Shown: positions 26,808 to 35,997, counted from the stretch's first letter. The stretch is 59,858 bases of DNA from an uncultured Bacteroidales bacterium (GCA_937877455.1 CALFIU010000024.1:1-59858); one strand, 5' to 3'. Notes: generated from the sequence alone by a model not told the origin. Made by a program: numbers and translations.

Positions 26808-27410
26808 TTACTTTACAAATAAGGTGTTGGTCTGCTCTATAAAATCGAGTATTTCTTGCCCACCTATTTTTTTTTCTGACGATGTTACAAAAATTTGCGG
26901 AAGTTCTTCCCATGTCTTTGTCATAACCGCCTTATATTTTTCTACATTTTTCTTTATCTGCGTTGGTGATAGTTTGTCGGCCTTTGTGAACACAATTACA
27001 AATGGAACTCCGTTTACTGCCAAATATTCCATAAAATCGGTATCATTTTTTAACGGTTCGTGCCTTATATCCACAAGCACAAAAACACACATAAGGTTCT
27101 CGCGCTTTTGGAGATATGTTTGGGTAAACTTTTTCCAATTTAAAACATGTTTTTCGCCAATCTTAGCATATCCGTAACCCGGCAAATCTACCAAATACCA
27201 TTCACCATTTATTAGAAAATGGTTTATCAACTGTGTCTTACCGGGAGTTGACGATGTTTTGGCAAGTCCATTGTTATTGCACAACATATTTATTAAACTC
27301 GATTTTCCAACATTAGACCTACCAACAAAAGCGTACTCTGGCAATTCTGGCGCAGGACATTTTGCTGGGTCTGTATTGCTGATAACGAATTTTGCTTCTT
27401 TTATTTTCAT
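26808..27410 (-). CDS. engB: Ribosome-biogenesis GTPase EngB (YsxC/YihA)
   Basis: A 200-aa GTPase required for 50S assembly. G motifs: GRSNVGKSSLI (30-40), the STPGKTQ switch I segment, DLPGYGYAKIG and FTKADKLS. Length is typical. It starts 4 nt after the esterase stop and ends 25 nt before paaK, so it is inside a four-gene operon. Confidence 0.97.
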   Translation of the reverse strand: MKIKEAKFVISNTDPAKCPAPELPEYAFVGRSNVGKSSLINMLCNNNGLAKTSSTPGKTQLINHFLINGEWYLVDLPGYGYAKIGEKHVLNWKKFTQTYLQKRENLMCVFVLVDIRHEPLKNDTDFMEYLAVNGVPFVIVFTKADKLSPTQIKKNVEKYKAVMTKTWEELPQIFVTSSEKKIGGQEILDFIEQTNTLFVK

Positions 27411-27414
27411 TTTT

Positions 27415-28215
27415 TTATTTTTTACAAAACTGGTGGAAATACATTAGTTGGTTTGGCAACATACGTTTCCAGAAATCACGGTTATGTTTTCCATCTGATT
27501 CCGAAAATACAATCTCAACACCAAGATTTTTACACTTGGTAGCAAACCTCCTATTTACTTTTATCAAAAAATCTTGACTTCCACAATCTACTATTATCGG
27601 TTTTCCTATTTTTTTTAACGTTACAATATTATAATGCAACGAATATTTTTCCCAATTAGGATTGTCAGAAACTTTTGGACCAAGCAACTTCGATAAACTT
27701 TTATTTGCTACCGACGAAAATCTCAAATCCAAAACTCCACTCATACTGCCAGCCGCTCTAAACACTTCATTGTTTTTCATAAACAAATATAACGCACCAT
27801 GTCCACCCATACTCAGACCCGTAATAAAAACTTCGCTACTGTCGATATTGTAAAGATTAAACATCTGTGGCAAAAAATCGTTGCGAAAAAAACTCTCGTA
27901 TTTTAATGTTGTATCTACTGGACTATCTATATACCACGACTCAAAAAAACCGTCGGGACAGAATATCAACATTTTGTACATATCGGCATAACGCTGCAAA
28001 TCTGTTATATTGCTCCATTGTTTATAATTACCGCCATAACCATGAAGTAACACCACAGCAGAATATTTTATACTATCGCTATCGTAACCTTTAGGTTTAT
28101 AAACAAGTACAGTGTCGTTTTTTGGATAATAGTTTGATTCTACAACAAACATATCTTGCGCCCAAACTGTTTCTGCCACCAAAAGCATCAACAATATAAA
28201 AAATAGTCTTACCAT
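27415..28215 (-). CDS. Secreted alpha/beta-hydrolase esterase
   Basis: A 266-aa protein of the putative esterase (esterase D) family. A signal peptide ends at VWAQ (20). LLHGYGGNYKQW (57-68) forms the oxyanion region, GLSMGGHG (133-140) contains nucleophile Ser135, and the VDCGSQD and DGKHNRDFW segments carry the probable Asp and His. Related secreted enzymes are feruloyl and acetyl-xylan esterases and mycolyltransferase-like proteins. Substrate is unknown. It is the first gene of the operon with engB, paaK and the ACT gene. Confidence 0.88.
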   Translation of the reverse strand: MVRLFFILLMLLVAETVWAQDMFVVESNYYPKNDTVLVYKPKGYDSDSIKYSAVVLLHGYGGNYKQWSNITDLQRYADMYKMLIFCPDGFFESWYIDSPVDTTLKYESFFRNDFLPQMFNLYNIDSSEVFITGLSMGGHGALYLFMKNNEVFRAAGSMSGVLDLRFSSVANKSLSKLLGPKVSDNPNWEKYSLHYNIVTLKKIGKPIIVDCGSQDFLIKVNRRFATKCKNLGVEIVFSESDGKHNRDFWKRMLPNQLMYFHQFCKK

Positions 28216-28224
28216 ATTTTACGC

Positions 28225-28254
28225 CAAATATAAAACAATTATGCTAATAAACAA
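28225..28254 (-). promoter_or_regulatory. Promoter of esterase-engB-paaK-ACT operon
   Basis: On the minus strand TATATTTG (28225-28232) has TTG (28252-28254) 19 nt further upstream. It lies just before the esterase ATG at 28215. Confidence 0.6.
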
Positions 28255-28285
28255 AAATTTTTTATTCTACACCACATCAATAAAC

Positions 28286-29707
28286 TTACCTAAATTTTAG
28301 TTTTTTGGCTGCAAACGCACTCATCCTCATCAACAACCAACCGTGCTTAAAACGGCTAATTTGCGTTGTTCCATATTGTCTATCGCGATAACGAACTATA
28401 ACTTCTAAAATTTTTAAATTTAGTTTTGCCGCGCCAAACAATAAATCGAAATCACCAAAAGGATCAAAATCGCCAAAATAACTCCTATTGGCCGCTATTT
28501 TTTGATAATCGGATTTAAACAAAACCTTTGTACCGCAAAGTGTATCTTTCAATGGTTGCCCAAGCAAGTAAGAAAAAAACATACCAAAAAACTTGTTGGC
28601 CAAAAAATTCAAAAATCGCATCGCTTGCTTTTCCATCGGATAAACAAGCCTACATCCATTTACAAAATCACATTTTCCACTGCGTATAGCTTCATAAAAT
28701 TTTGGCAAATCTTCTGGCGGTGTGGTTAAATCGGCATCAAGTATCATAAGAATATCACCTGTGGCTGTAGCAAAGGCTTCACGTACAGCATTTCCCTTAC
28801 CCCTACCCGATTGTCGCATCACTTTTATATCTTTTTGCGGATATTTTTGCTTTACTCGAAGACATTCTGCATAAGTGTCATCTTGTGAATTGCCTTCTAT
28901 AAAAATAAATTCTTGATGCAACGAAAACTCTGGAGTACGTAAAATTGCGTTTTCAATGTTACCGCGTTCGTTGCGAGCTGGCACTACAATTGTTACGGAA
29001 TATTGGGATAGATTGTTAAACACAGGACGCACCGTTACAAAATTGATAAGGCAAGCTTTGTTAACTAACGGCAAATTTGCAAATATCTTGTTGAACAAAA
29101 AATTGAAAAACGGAACATACTTTGGTAACAAAAGTTTACGGTCGTTTTTAACAATTTCAAAATTCTCAAGATGCATAAGATTTTCGATGTCTTTTTGCGA
29201 CAGCCAGTTTTGCAATGGTTGCCTTTGCTTTATGTGTAACAACTCGCCTAATTTTAGGATTGATTCCCACCCATAATTGTATGTAGAAATTATTACCTTT
29301 GTAGAATCTCCACAATATTTTCTAAGTGTACACAAAAATTTCTGTATATCCCAAAGAGCCGCCACAAGATCCGATACAATTACATAATCGGGTTGAAATG
29401 GGCAGATAAATTCTTCAACATCTGCCACAACAAACTCTAAATTGGGATATTTACTTTTTGCTATTTCTACTACCGATGGCGAAAAATCCACACCTATACC
29501 GTATACTGGTTTTACGCTGTTTAGTAAATCGCCTGTAGAACATCCAAGATCAAGCACTTTGCTACCCTCAGGTATCATAAAAGCGTATTGTTGTTCTATG
29601 GTTTTGTGGTAAAACTTATTACGACTTATCCATTTGTCGCGATATTTGGCATTGTTTTCAAAATATTCGTACATACGAGTACGAACATCTTTATTTTCTG
29701 TTTCCAT
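28286..29707 (-). CDS. Fusion of SAM methyltransferase and family 2 glycosyltransferase
   Basis: A 473-aa two-domain protein. Residues 1-215 are a class I methyltransferase with motif I VLDLGCSTGD (51-60) and PDYVIVSDLV as motif II. Residues about 235-473 are a GT-A fold glycosyltransferase of the dolichyl-phosphate mannose/glucose synthase type, with VTIVVPARNERGNIENAI, ILDADLTTPPEDLP (DxD) and the CGTKVLFK segment. No membrane segments are evident. It probably glycosylates a lipid carrier (undecaprenyl phosphate) that the downstream GT-C membrane protein uses. That link is inferred from the 19-nt gap to that gene and common family pairing. The methyl acceptor is unknown. Confidence 0.88.
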   Translation of the reverse strand: METENKDVRTRMYEYFENNAKYRDKWISRNKFYHKTIEQQYAFMIPEGSKVLDLGCSTGDLLNSVKPVYGIGVDFSPSVVEIAKSKYPNLEFVVADVEEFICPFQPDYVIVSDLVAALWDIQKFLCTLRKYCGDSTKVIISTYNYGWESILKLGELLHIKQRQPLQNWLSQKDIENLMHLENFEIVKNDRKLLLPKYVPFFNFLFNKIFANLPLVNKACLINFVTVRPVFNNLSQYSVTIVVPARNERGNIENAILRTPEFSLHQEFIFIEGNSQDDTYAECLRVKQKYPQKDIKVMRQSGRGKGNAVREAFATATGDILMILDADLTTPPEDLPKFYEAIRSGKCDFVNGCRLVYPMEKQAMRFLNFLANKFFGMFFSYLLGQPLKDTLCGTKVLFKSDYQKIAANRSYFGDFDPFGDFDLLFGAAKLNLKILEVIVRYRDRQYGTTQISRFKHGWLLMRMSAFAAKKLKFR

Positions 29708-29726
29708 TTTTACACCATTTAATCTA

Positions 29727-31820
29727 TTACAACCGTGAATTTAAATCCCGTTCGTATGTCATATAAGTATCCATTGGTACTCCACATTTTTTTGCTTCTT
29801 CAAGCCACTTTTTCGCCTCTTTAAAATTAGTTTTATAAAAATATGCCACCGACTTATTAAGAAGCGCAATATCGTCCTTTGGATTTGCGGCAAGTATCTT
29901 ATCAAGTTGCAAAATTGCACCATCATAATCGTGTTTTGAAATAAGACATCCTGCTCGCATTAATCCAACTGTATTGTTGCCAGAATTAAATTTTTCACAT
30001 TCGTCTATTTGTTTTAAAGCACCATCAAAATCGCCTTTTCTAATAAGCCCTTCAATCTTAAACTGCCATGCTCCAAGATTTTCTGGATTTACATAAACCG
30101 CACAATCAAGATTTTCTAACGGTGGATTAGCAGTAGTATCAAAGGCAAATACAAACGCTGGTTCCTCAGTTCCAAACGTTTTCATATTCCTAAGCATAAA
30201 CGGATATTTGGCAGTAAGAGCCGACAAAGAATATTTTACTGTTGTAATTGTTCTGCCATCCTTTCTATAAGGATTAAGACGTAAGTTAGCCAAAATTGAA
30301 TGAGAAACTTTCAAAGAATCAAAAAGAAAATGTTTCATAGAATCGCTATGCCGAGTATAAAGTTTATTAACCCCAACAAAAAAATTTTTTCCACCACTCG
30401 CAATCCACGACATATCTGGTTTACGACAAAGCACCCTACTCGAATCGGGAAGATTTTCTCCTGCCCACTTACTTGCCAACATATAATTGCGCCAATCGTC
30501 GGTGTAAGATGCATAAACGCCTGACGAAAAATTATCAGAAACATCAAAATTTCCGTTTTTTAACGTTTGAACCGATACAGTAGTAAAAATAAGAACTGCT
30601 AAACCAACAACAAACTTTGCAAACTTAGATTTTTTTAACTTATCCCAAAGACAATAAAAAACAAGACCTACCATAAATGGAAAATAAATCATAATCAAAC
30701 GCTCTTGATCCCATATTTTTTGAATCATTACAAATGTAGTAACAATCATCGCCACCAAATAACCCAACAAATAAAAAAGTTTACGATTGTGTTTAAATAC
30801 ATAAATTCCGCAAACTATAATAACAGCCCATATAAACAAAGCAGAAAAAGGATTATACGACAAATCGTCTACATTTTTAAAACCCAAAAATTGTAAAAAA
30901 TGTTTAGAAAAATATAGTTGAGAATTGTCTAAAAAACGTTTGCAAAAACCAACAAAATTTTCGTAACCATTTTGCGGCTTATAAGGATTAACAAGTAAAA
31001 TACTATCCAACTGCGAAGAAAAACTAACAGAAGAAACATTCCACACAAAACTTCTATATGCCCAATTAAGAAAATGAGCAACTGCCGAAAACAAAACATA
31101 TACACATGCCTGTAAGTAACGACGATCCAATATCAAAACTCCAATTGTAAACGGAATAACAATAATTGCCAAACTACGAGTTTGATACATTATATACGTC
31201 AACATCGCAAGCAATGCCAACCAAGAACCATAACGTTTAAAATTATCCACAAAACCAATAGCAGAGCCTTCAAAATCAAACTTGTTTAAAAGCCACAACA
31301 AAAAAAAGATATAAACACTTTGCAAAAACATAAACAATGGTTCAGAATATGTAGTACTTGCATAAGTGCAAAGAGTAAAACAAAACGCCGAAACAAATGC
31401 CGAAACTACTGCACTAAACAATCCTCCATTTTTTTCAAAAATTTTAAAACTTAAAAATATTGACCCAACAAAAAATAAAACCGAAAGAATTTTAAGTAAA
31501 ATAAGATTAACACCAGCAATTTTTATAAATGGCGACAATACTATTGGATAAAACGGACCTTGCCAAGTAGGAAAAGAAATTCCATTTGCAAAATTATAAG
31601 CCGATTTTATATAAGCACTATCATCGCCCCCAACAGATACATCGGGATTAAATAACAAAAAAGAAATAAATAAAGCCAACGCTGACGTGCCATACAAAAA
31701 AAAGTTTTTATTTTTTGTAAAAAATTCTTCAATCTTAAAACCAAAATCTAAATTACTATCCTTACCATTAGATTTAGAATTCGATTTTTTTTCAAACGAG
31801 TTTTTAGATATATATTTCAT
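29727..31820 (-). CDS. GT-C family membrane glycosyltransferase with C-terminal TPR
   Basis: A 697-aa inner-membrane protein with about ten hydrophobic segments between residues 40 and 420. The first large loop carries GGDDSAYI, the acidic motif typical of lipid-linked-sugar-dependent (GT39/PMT-like) transferases. After a soluble domain, residues about 585-690 form TPR repeats (GDFDGALKQIDECEKF, HDYDGAILQLDKIL). It would transfer a sugar from a polyprenyl phosphate donor to an exported acceptor. The donor is probably made by the adjacent methyltransferase-GT2 fusion. Acceptor unknown. Confidence 0.85.
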   Translation of the reverse strand: MKYISKNSFEKKSNSKSNGKDSNLDFGFKIEEFFTKNKNFFLYGTSALALFISFLLFNPDVSVGGDDSAYIKSAYNFANGISFPTWQGPFYPIVLSPFIKIAGVNLILLKILSVLFFVGSIFLSFKIFEKNGGLFSAVVSAFVSAFCFTLCTYASTTYSEPLFMFLQSVYIFFLLWLLNKFDFEGSAIGFVDNFKRYGSWLALLAMLTYIMYQTRSLAIIVIPFTIGVLILDRRYLQACVYVLFSAVAHFLNWAYRSFVWNVSSVSFSSQLDSILLVNPYKPQNGYENFVGFCKRFLDNSQLYFSKHFLQFLGFKNVDDLSYNPFSALFIWAVIIVCGIYVFKHNRKLFYLLGYLVAMIVTTFVMIQKIWDQERLIMIYFPFMVGLVFYCLWDKLKKSKFAKFVVGLAVLIFTTVSVQTLKNGNFDVSDNFSSGVYASYTDDWRNYMLASKWAGENLPDSSRVLCRKPDMSWIASGGKNFFVGVNKLYTRHSDSMKHFLFDSLKVSHSILANLRLNPYRKDGRTITTVKYSLSALTAKYPFMLRNMKTFGTEEPAFVFAFDTTANPPLENLDCAVYVNPENLGAWQFKIEGLIRKGDFDGALKQIDECEKFNSGNNTVGLMRAGCLISKHDYDGAILQLDKILAANPKDDIALLNKSVAYFYKTNFKEAKKWLEEAKKCGVPMDTYMTYERDLNSRL

Positions 31821-31949
31821 TACAATATTAGTTTTTAAACCGTAAAATTAAAAAAAATACAGAAAAACAAAAACACACAATTTATATTTACTGAAATAAT
31901 CCCAAAAGCTAAAAAACTAAAAGATAACATTTTGTAAAGAACAGCAAAA

Positions 31950-31985
31950 TTTTGTCTAACTTCATATATACAAAGTTAGACAAAA
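31950..31985. promoter_or_regulatory. Perfect 13-bp inverted repeat, possible operator
   Basis: TTTTGTCTAACTT (31950-31962) and its exact complement (31973-31985) flank 10 nt. A minus-strand TAACTTTG -7 box (31971-31978) falls inside the right arm, about 150 nt upstream of the GT-C gene, so a bound repressor would cover that promoter. The core TTAGACAAAA recurs near 33494. Confidence 0.5.
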
Positions 31986-32019
31986 CAAATTAAATCTACT
32001 CAAAGGAAAATACTAAATA

Positions 32020-32038
32020 ATGCTAAATATTTTAGCAT
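32020..32038. repeat. Short perfect palindrome
   Basis: ATGCTAAA and TTTAGCAT are separated by 3 nt. Function unknown. It is part of the cluster of palindromes in the gene-free region. Confidence 0.45.
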
Positions 32039-32473
32039 AAATAAATCAAAAATCATTCCATAATTATAAAAATTCACAAAAATAAAACGGAAATATTAAA
32101 GAAAAATCAAATTCGTACAGATTTTTAATAACTCAAAATAATTTTAATATTTTATTTATTCCTTACAGATGTAAAGTATAAACAAAAGAAATCAAGTTAT
32201 TAAAGCACAATTAAATCACTTAAAATCAATATTTTAAGATTAAAAAGCAAAAATGTGCATTGCTGACAGAAAAATGGAATAAAAATAAAAAATAAAATAT
32301 AAATATCTTATATTCAATGAGTTATAAAATAAATAAATCTACAAATAAATAGAACAAATTACCATATCCAAAATAACAAAATTAAATAGGAAAAGTAAAC
32401 TATACATAATAACGCCTCAGACAAAAATGTATATAAACCACATCTGACAAAAATACCAGTAGTAATGAACAGA

Positions 32474-32566
32474 TATTGAAAATTGAAAATTTGAAAATTG
32501 AAATTTAAAATGGAAATTAAAAATGGAAAATTTGAAATTGAAATTGAAAATTGAAAATTGAAAAAA
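32474..32566. repeat. Degenerate GAAAATT-type tandem repeat
   Basis: About a dozen imperfect copies of a 6-8 nt unit (TTGAAAA, TGAAAAT, TGGAAAT) occur in a row. It is too irregular to be a CRISPR or coding repeat. Such purine-strand A-tracts are flexible and easily unwound. Confidence 0.6.
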
Positions 32567-32642
32567 AATAATAATTAAAAAAAATATACAAATGCAAAAA
32601 TGTAAACGGAAGAAAATTTTCATAACTCTATGAAGTATAACA

Positions 32643-32656
32643 TTTTCACGTGAAAA
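32643..32656. promoter_or_regulatory. parS-like palindrome
   Basis: The 14-bp perfect palindrome TTTTCACGTGAAAA contains the full 12-bp core TTTCACGTGAAA of the bacterial chromosomal parS consensus (TGTTTCACGTGAAACA). The outer two positions on each side mostly differ. A ParB-binding role is possible but rests on this core alone. Confidence 0.45.
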
Positions 32657-33596
32657 AAGGATACATAAATAATAAAAAAAGGAAAAAGAATTTACATAAA
32701 GAATTAACAAAAATACCATATACAAAAAAAATAAAAATAAAACAAATAACATTATTGAACAAAAATAAAATTTACAATAATATACATTTACAAAAATTAG
32801 TATATAACAAAATTTTAAACGTAAAAAAAGTAAAAAATCGAATTATACTTTTTATCAACAAAACAAACATTTTGTTTACAAGTTTACATTTGTAAACATT
32901 ATTAAATTTAATCCAAATAAAAAAATCTTATATAAAAAGTAAAATAGAAATAAAATTCAAAAGCAAAATATTTTTAAATAATAAAAATTTATAACACTTA
33001 AAATTAACAACAAATCACGAGAAATTAGCAGATGTGGCTTAGAACAATATAAGAGTATTATAATAACATTATGTAAACAATAACATGTAAAGTTCTTAAA
33101 ACCAAATGTTTACAAAAGTTATTTAAAGTATTAGTTAAGAAAATTTTCTTGATTTGTTAAGTTAATGTTAAAATTTAAGACTTTTAGGACGTTTTTTTGT
33201 TGCTAAGTATCTAAAACCCAGTATTTTACATATTTTAATAAAACAATTACTTAAAATACCAAATACCCCTATTTTTTGTAATCGCAAATGTAATAAAAAA
33301 ATTTAATATCCACCTTATTTACTTAATTTTACGTAAAAAAAAATAAAAATGTTTCAATAAAATAACTTTTTACACATAAAATAATACATAAAACATGCCA
33401 AAAATGCTGATAATAAGATATTTAAACAAATAATAAATATAATATTGTAAACAATACTATATTTTAAGCCAAGTTTACAATATTAAGCATAATAATGTGA
33501 ATTAGACAAAACTAAAAAAGTTACAAAATTATATAACTACTTTTTTAAGGGATTTAATCTTGTTTCCAAAAACCACATTAATTATTTTTGTTATTT

Positions 33597-33623
33597 TGTT
33601 TACAAATGTAACATTTGTAAACA
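33597..33623. promoter_or_regulatory. Perfect 12-bp inverted repeat upstream of XRE gene
   Basis: TGTTTACAAATG (33597-33608) and its exact complement (33612-33623) are separated by 3 nt and lie 34 nt upstream of the -33 box of the XRE-family regulator. This geometry fits an autoregulatory operator. Half-sites GTTTAC/GTAAAC recur on both sides, including one 2 nt before the start codon. Confidence 0.6.
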
Positions 33624-33656
33624 AACATTTTTTTTCTAAAAAAAGTTTCATTTTGT

Positions 33657-33687
33657 TTTGTTTTGTCAATATTTGTTGTTATATTTG
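33657..33687 (+). promoter_or_regulatory. Promoter of the XRE regulator
   Basis: TTTG (33657-33660) and TATATTTG (33680-33687) are spaced 19 nt, and the box ends 31 nt before the ATG at 33719. Confidence 0.65.
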
Positions 33688-33718
33688 TATATCGTTAAAA
33701 ATTAAAGATTGTAAACTT

Positions 33719-34357
33719 ATGAAAGATAGAATACAAAAAATAATTGACAACGAACAACTCTCGGCTTCCAAGTTTTCAGAAGTGATAGGCGTTCAACGTT
33801 CCACCATTTCGCATATATTTAATGGCAGAAACAAACCAACATTAGATATTGTTCAAAAAATATTGGTTGCCTATCCAGACATCAACGAAACATGGTTACT
33901 TCTCGGAACTGGTAATATGTACAAATCTGGTAGAAAAGACAATGAAGTTCATATTGCAGAAAATACAGAAACTCCAACTATTGAAGAACAAATAATTCCA
34001 AGCACAGAAATTGGAACAAAAACTTCAGAACCTTCGCCAATTGTTTACGAAAACCAAATTTCAAAAAAACAAAATCAAGAACCTTCGGTTGCAAAAACAT
34101 CCGATAATACATTGGATAACAAACAAAATGCCAAAAAAGATTATAACAAAAATAATCAAACTACACAAAAAGAAATTATTTTTGAAAGCAAGACCGATAA
34201 CATTGTAACTCAACCAAAATACAACGACAAAAAAGTTGCCCAAAATACTCAACCTCAACAACCTCAACCTGTGGATATTACAAAAAATAATCCTGAAAAA
34301 ATAATTGTGTTTTACTCAAACAAAACATTTACTCTTTATTCTCCATCTGGCGAATAA
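33719..34357 (+). CDS. XRE-family HTH regulator with Gln/Lys-rich linker and conserved C-terminal tail
   Basis: A 212-aa protein. Residues 1-65 are a Cro/CI-type HTH (IIDNEQLSASKFSEVIGV then QRSTISHIFNGRNKPTLDIV), followed by INETWLLLGTGNMY, a signature of a Bacteroidales HTH family. Residues 70-195 are a low-complexity Gln/Asn/Lys/Thr linker. The end, KIIVFYSNKTFTLYSPSGE, is a short tail conserved in that family. The start at 33719 is chosen over an in-frame TTG at 33560 because the promoter and a perfect inverted repeat lie in between and the HTH begins here. Targets are unknown. Autoregulation is likely from the operator-like repeat. Confidence 0.85.
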   Translation: MKDRIQKIIDNEQLSASKFSEVIGVQRSTISHIFNGRNKPTLDIVQKILVAYPDINETWLLLGTGNMYKSGRKDNEVHIAENTETPTIEEQIIPSTEIGTKTSEPSPIVYENQISKKQNQEPSVAKTSDNTLDNKQNAKKDYNKNNQTTQKEIIFESKTDNIVTQPKYNDKKVAQNTQPQQPQPVDITKNNPEKIIVFYSNKTFTLYSPSGE

Positions 34358-34973
34358 TTGTGTAAACCAATAATATTTACAAAAGAAAATTTTGTTTTCA
34401 TATAAATTTAATTTCGGAAACCATCCGTTTCTGAAGATACATTATTGTTAACATACCTGAAAAAGTCGAAAAAAATTTTGTTTATACAGATTGTTATTTT
34501 GTAAATTTTTTTTACGATTTTTTATTTAGTTTATTGTATTTCAGCAATATATGAAAATAAACAATTGTAATTTTATCAATAACGTATTGATTTTCAGATA
34601 TTTACATAATACAAAATATTTTAAAAACTTTATTTTTCTTTAAATCACATTTTTTTGACAAAGATAATTTTCAAATAATCATAAAATATAAATACTTGAT
34701 TTTCAGATAGTTATATTTTATTTTTTAATTTAATATCTCGATTAGGTTTTGATAAAAATAAACAATCTTATAAGATGTTAAGATGTTTTAAGGATTTTGA
34801 GTTATTGTTTGAAATATATTAACTCTTTTTTCTAAATATTTTACGTTTCATAAAAATCTAAAAAGCGATTTTTTTTCATCAAAAATTTTTTTTAAATTTT
34901 TCTTCTTACCAATATTTCCCAAAAAAACTATTCTTATATTTGCAGCATTAAATTTTTCAAAAAAAATTTTATT
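34358..34973. other. Gene-free AT-rich interval before pyrD
   Basis: No credible gene. It contains one more GTAAAC hexamer (34362-34367), a 9-bp hairpin with one wobble (34413-34435) without a T run, and the pyrD -7 box at its right end. The rest shows nothing I can name. Confidence 0.6.
34935..34942 (+). promoter_or_regulatory. -7 box of pyrD
   Basis: TATATTTG lies 31 nt before the pyrD ATG. The -33 region is only T-rich. Confidence 0.55.
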
Positions 34974-35996
34974 ATGTACAAACATATTATAAGACCAATT
35001 TTATTTAAGATTAATCCAGAAACGATTCATACCTTTACTTTTAAAATTTTGCATTTTTTTCAGGTAATTCGTATTTTCAACCCTATAATTCGTTTATTAT
35101 ACCAAAAAAAGGATAAAAAATATGAACGTGAAGTTTTTGGAATAAAATTTCCAAATCCTATCGGCCTTGCTGCTGGACTTGATAAAGATGGTGAAGCTAT
35201 TGACATGCTTAGTTTTTTAGGATTCGGATTCGTAGAAATTGGAACTGTTACTCCCCTGCCCCAGCCAGGTAACCCTAAACCAAGATTGTTTAGACTAAAA
35301 AGAAATAATGGACTTATAAACCGCATGGGATTCAATAATAACGGTGTTGAAGAAATGGTTAAAAAGATTAAACAAAAATACAGCAAAGTTATCATTGGCG
35401 GCAACATCGGAAAAAACAAAGTTACACCTAACGAATTGGCTGTGAACGACTATTTAAAAGATTTTGATGCATTACACGACTATGTTGATTATATTGCAAT
35501 AAACATCAGTTCGCCCAACACTCCTAACCTACGCGAACTACAAAACAAAGAACCTCTGAAAAAACTACTTACAGCCATAACCGACGAAAACAAAAAATTT
35601 GATGTTAAGAAACCCATATTACTAAAAATTGCACCAGACCTTACAGACGGGCAACTTGACGATATTGTTGAAATTGTTCGCGAAACTGGAATTAGCGGAA
35701 TTATTGCCACTAACACCACAATCTCTCGCGAAGGTATAGACTATTCAAAAGAAGAAATTGAATCTTTTGGAAACGGAGGAATGAGCGGCAAACCTGTTAA
35801 GCAACGTAGCACCGAAGTTATAAGATACTTACACAATAAAACCAACGGAGAAATTCCTATTGTTGGTGTGGGAGGAATTTTTGATGCCGACGATGTAAGA
35901 GAAAAAATGGAAGCCGGTGCTTGTTTAGTGGAACTATTTACAAGTTTTATATACAACGGACCAGCAACGGTAAAAAACATTTTAAAAAATCTCTAA
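34974..35996 (+). CDS. pyrD: Dihydroorotate dehydrogenase (quinone), class 2
   Basis: A 340-aa FMN enzyme that oxidises dihydroorotate to orotate in pyrimidine synthesis and passes electrons to quinone. Class 2 features: an N-terminal helical extension for membrane attachment (residues 1-50), FPNPIGLAAGLDKDGEA, VEIGTVTPLPQPGNPKPR, NRMGFNNNG, the ISSPNTPNLRELQ active-site loop and VGVGGIFDADD phosphate binding. It is followed after one base by a radical SAM gene, so the two are co-transcribed. Confidence 0.97.
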   Translation: MYKHIIRPILFKINPETIHTFTFKILHFFQVIRIFNPIIRLLYQKKDKKYEREVFGIKFPNPIGLAAGLDKDGEAIDMLSFLGFGFVEIGTVTPLPQPGNPKPRLFRLKRNNGLINRMGFNNNGVEEMVKKIKQKYSKVIIGGNIGKNKVTPNELAVNDYLKDFDALHDYVDYIAINISSPNTPNLRELQNKEPLKKLLTAITDENKKFDVKKPILLKIAPDLTDGQLDDIVEIVRETGISGIIATNTTISREGIDYSKEEIESFGNGGMSGKPVKQRSTEVIRYLHNKTNGEIPIVGVGGIFDADDVREKMEAGACLVELFTSFIYNGPATVKNILKNL

Positions 35997-35997
35997 A

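Larger units (their letters stand above)
31821..33718. other. Gene-free, extremely AT-rich region at a strand switch
   Basis: About 1.9 kb without a credible gene. Genes to the left run almost all on the minus strand and to the right almost all on the plus strand. It holds several inverted repeats (31950-31985, 32020-32038, 32643-32656, 33597-33623), a GAAAATT-type tandem tract, one TTTTACACA resembling a DnaA box (33368-33376) and many GTTTAC/GTAAAC hexamers. Small open frames here (for example 32417-32752 minus, 32650-32895 plus) are low-complexity Phe/Ile or Lys/Asn strings. Origin- or centromere-like function is possible but unproven. Confidence 0.6.

Noticed and set aside
32474..32566. 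Repeat tract considered as a CRISPR array
   Set aside because: Units are 6-8 nt, irregular and without spacers. No cas genes are nearby.
32417..32752. Phe/Ile-rich minus-strand open frame
   Set aside because: It is the complement of the GAAAATT tandem tract. Low complexity with no domain pattern.
32650..32895. Lys/Asn/Ile-rich plus-strand open frame of 81 codons
   Set aside because: Composition is what random AT-rich DNA gives. No promoter, homology or motif.
33560..33718. N-terminal extension of the XRE regulator from a TTG codon
   Set aside because: It would place the operator-like repeat and the promoter inside the coding region, and the extra residues are a hydrophobic low-complexity string.
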